From the NCBI GenBank assembly GCA_027345905.1, contig DAIETC010000218.1:1-12755 (forward strand): 12,755 nucleotides of DNA, given 5' to 3'. Positions 12,266 to 12,755 of the stretch are shown piece by piece. The translations under genes were made by a program, and so were the position numbers. The notes under the pieces were generated by a model, which was not told where the DNA came from, made no database searches, and saw only the letters and a list, made by a program, of their open reading frames with translations. Each line of letters begins with the position of its first letter. The first letter of the stretch is position 1. Origin of the DNA: Kineosporiaceae bacterium (GTDB taxonomy: Bacteria > Actinomycetota > Actinomycetes > Actinomycetales > Angustibacteraceae).

Positions 12266-12755
12266 GCCAGCGCACCGTCGTCCACCTGCTGCGCCACGGC
12301 GAGGTCCACAACCCCGAGCGGATCTTGTACGGGCGCCTGCCCGGCTACCGGCTGTCCGCTCGCGGCCACCAGATGGCGGACGTCGTCGCCGCCCATCTCG
12401 CCGACGCCGACCTCACGCTGGTGCTGGCCTCGCCCCTGGAGCGCGCCCAGCAGACCGCGGCGCCGATCGCCGCCGCCCACGGCCTGACGGTGATCACCGA
12501 CGAGCGGCTGATCGAGGCCGGCAACGCGTTCGAGGGCAAGCGGTTCGGGGTCGGGGACGGCGCCCTGCGCCACCCCCAGACCTGGCCGCGGCTGGTCAAC
12601 CCCTTTCGCCCCTCCTGGGGTGAGCCGTACGCGCAGATCGCCGCCCGCATGCTCGCGGTCGTCCAGCGCGCCAGGGCCGAGGCGGCCGGGCACGAGGCCG
12701 TGCTGGTCTCGCACCAGTCACCGGTCTGGGTGGCCCGGCTGGCCCTGGAAGGACG
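12262..12755 (+). CDS. Histidine phosphatase (phosphoglycerate mutase-like) family protein, 3' truncated by window end
   Basis: The first 164 residues of a branch-2-like histidine phosphatase. LLRHGEVHNPERILYGRLPG (9-28) carries the phospho-accepting H12 next to R11; SPLERAQQTAAPIA (57-70) provides a second arginine; E85 in LIEAGNAFEG is a candidate acid; and LVSHQSPVW (148-156) supplies the second catalytic histidine H151. It probably acts as a cytosolic phosphatase of unknown substrate rather than as a glycolytic mutase. GTG 12262 overlaps the hemL stop, so the two are likely co-translated. In related genomes this gene lies between hemL and ResA/CcdA/ResB/ResC cytochrome c biogenesis genes, which would lie beyond the edge. 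Confidence 0.9.
   Translation, partial: MSQRTVVHLLRHGEVHNPERILYGRLPGYRLSARGHQMADVVAAHLADADLTLVLASPLERAQQTAAPIAAAHGLTVITDERLIEAGNAFEGKRFGVGDGALRHPQTWPRLVNPFRPSWGEPYAQIAARMLAVVQRARAEAAGHEAVLVSHQSPVWVARLALEG

Overview
The window is about 72% GC by eye, uses GTG starts heavily and packs genes with 4-bp stop/start overlaps. Together with a Rex repressor heading a heme operon and a fused SUMT-HemD protein, this points to a high-GC Actinomycetota chromosome. I cannot name a genus. The gene order is like the actinobacterial heme locus: an epimerase tail, a PlsC-like acyltransferase, a small glutaredoxin, rex, hemA, hemC, hemD, hemB, and later hemL and a histidine phosphatase that I recall usually precedes cytochrome c maturation genes.

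Layout: (1) 1-1186 holds the last codons of an upstream gene and an acyltransferase, coupled by a GTGA overlap. (2) 1181-1276 is a four-copy 24-bp tandem repeat that contains the stop codons of both the acyltransferase and the convergent yeiH. (3) 1273-2430 is a minus-strand YeiH-type membrane transporter. (4) 2545-2825 is a glutaredoxin-like gene with a promoter that suggests a leaderless mRNA. (5) 2841-8684 is the core: a Rex operator overlapping the -35 box of the rex promoter, then rex-hemA-hemC-hemD-hemB, tightly coupled throughout. (6) 8724-9323 is a minus-strand gene for a circularly permuted papain-like (NlpC/P60, YiiX-type) protein. (7) 9374-9417 is a perfect 44-bp palindrome. (8) 9454-9765 is a small membrane-anchored protein whose reading frame runs through a 24-bp stem hairpin. 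(9) yceI (minus) and a marR-type regulator (plus) diverge from an AT-rich shared promoter with inverted repeats. (10) hemL and a truncated histidine phosphatase gene end the window.

The encoded enzymes take glutamyl-tRNA to glutamate-1-semialdehyde (HemA), 5-aminolevulinate (HemL), porphobilinogen (HemB), hydroxymethylbilane (HemC) and uroporphyrinogen III (HemD half), with a possible branch to precorrin-2/siroheme (SUMT half). Rex, which senses NADH/NAD+, probably autoregulates the operon, so tetrapyrrole supply follows respiratory redox state. No tRNA, rRNA, CRISPR array or transposase was seen. No gene-free stretch exceeds 300 bases; the longest (2826-2985) holds the Rex operator, promoter and leader.

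The core genes belong to well-known families. The less explained parts are the repeat and hairpin structures between genes and the accessory genes around the heme operon.
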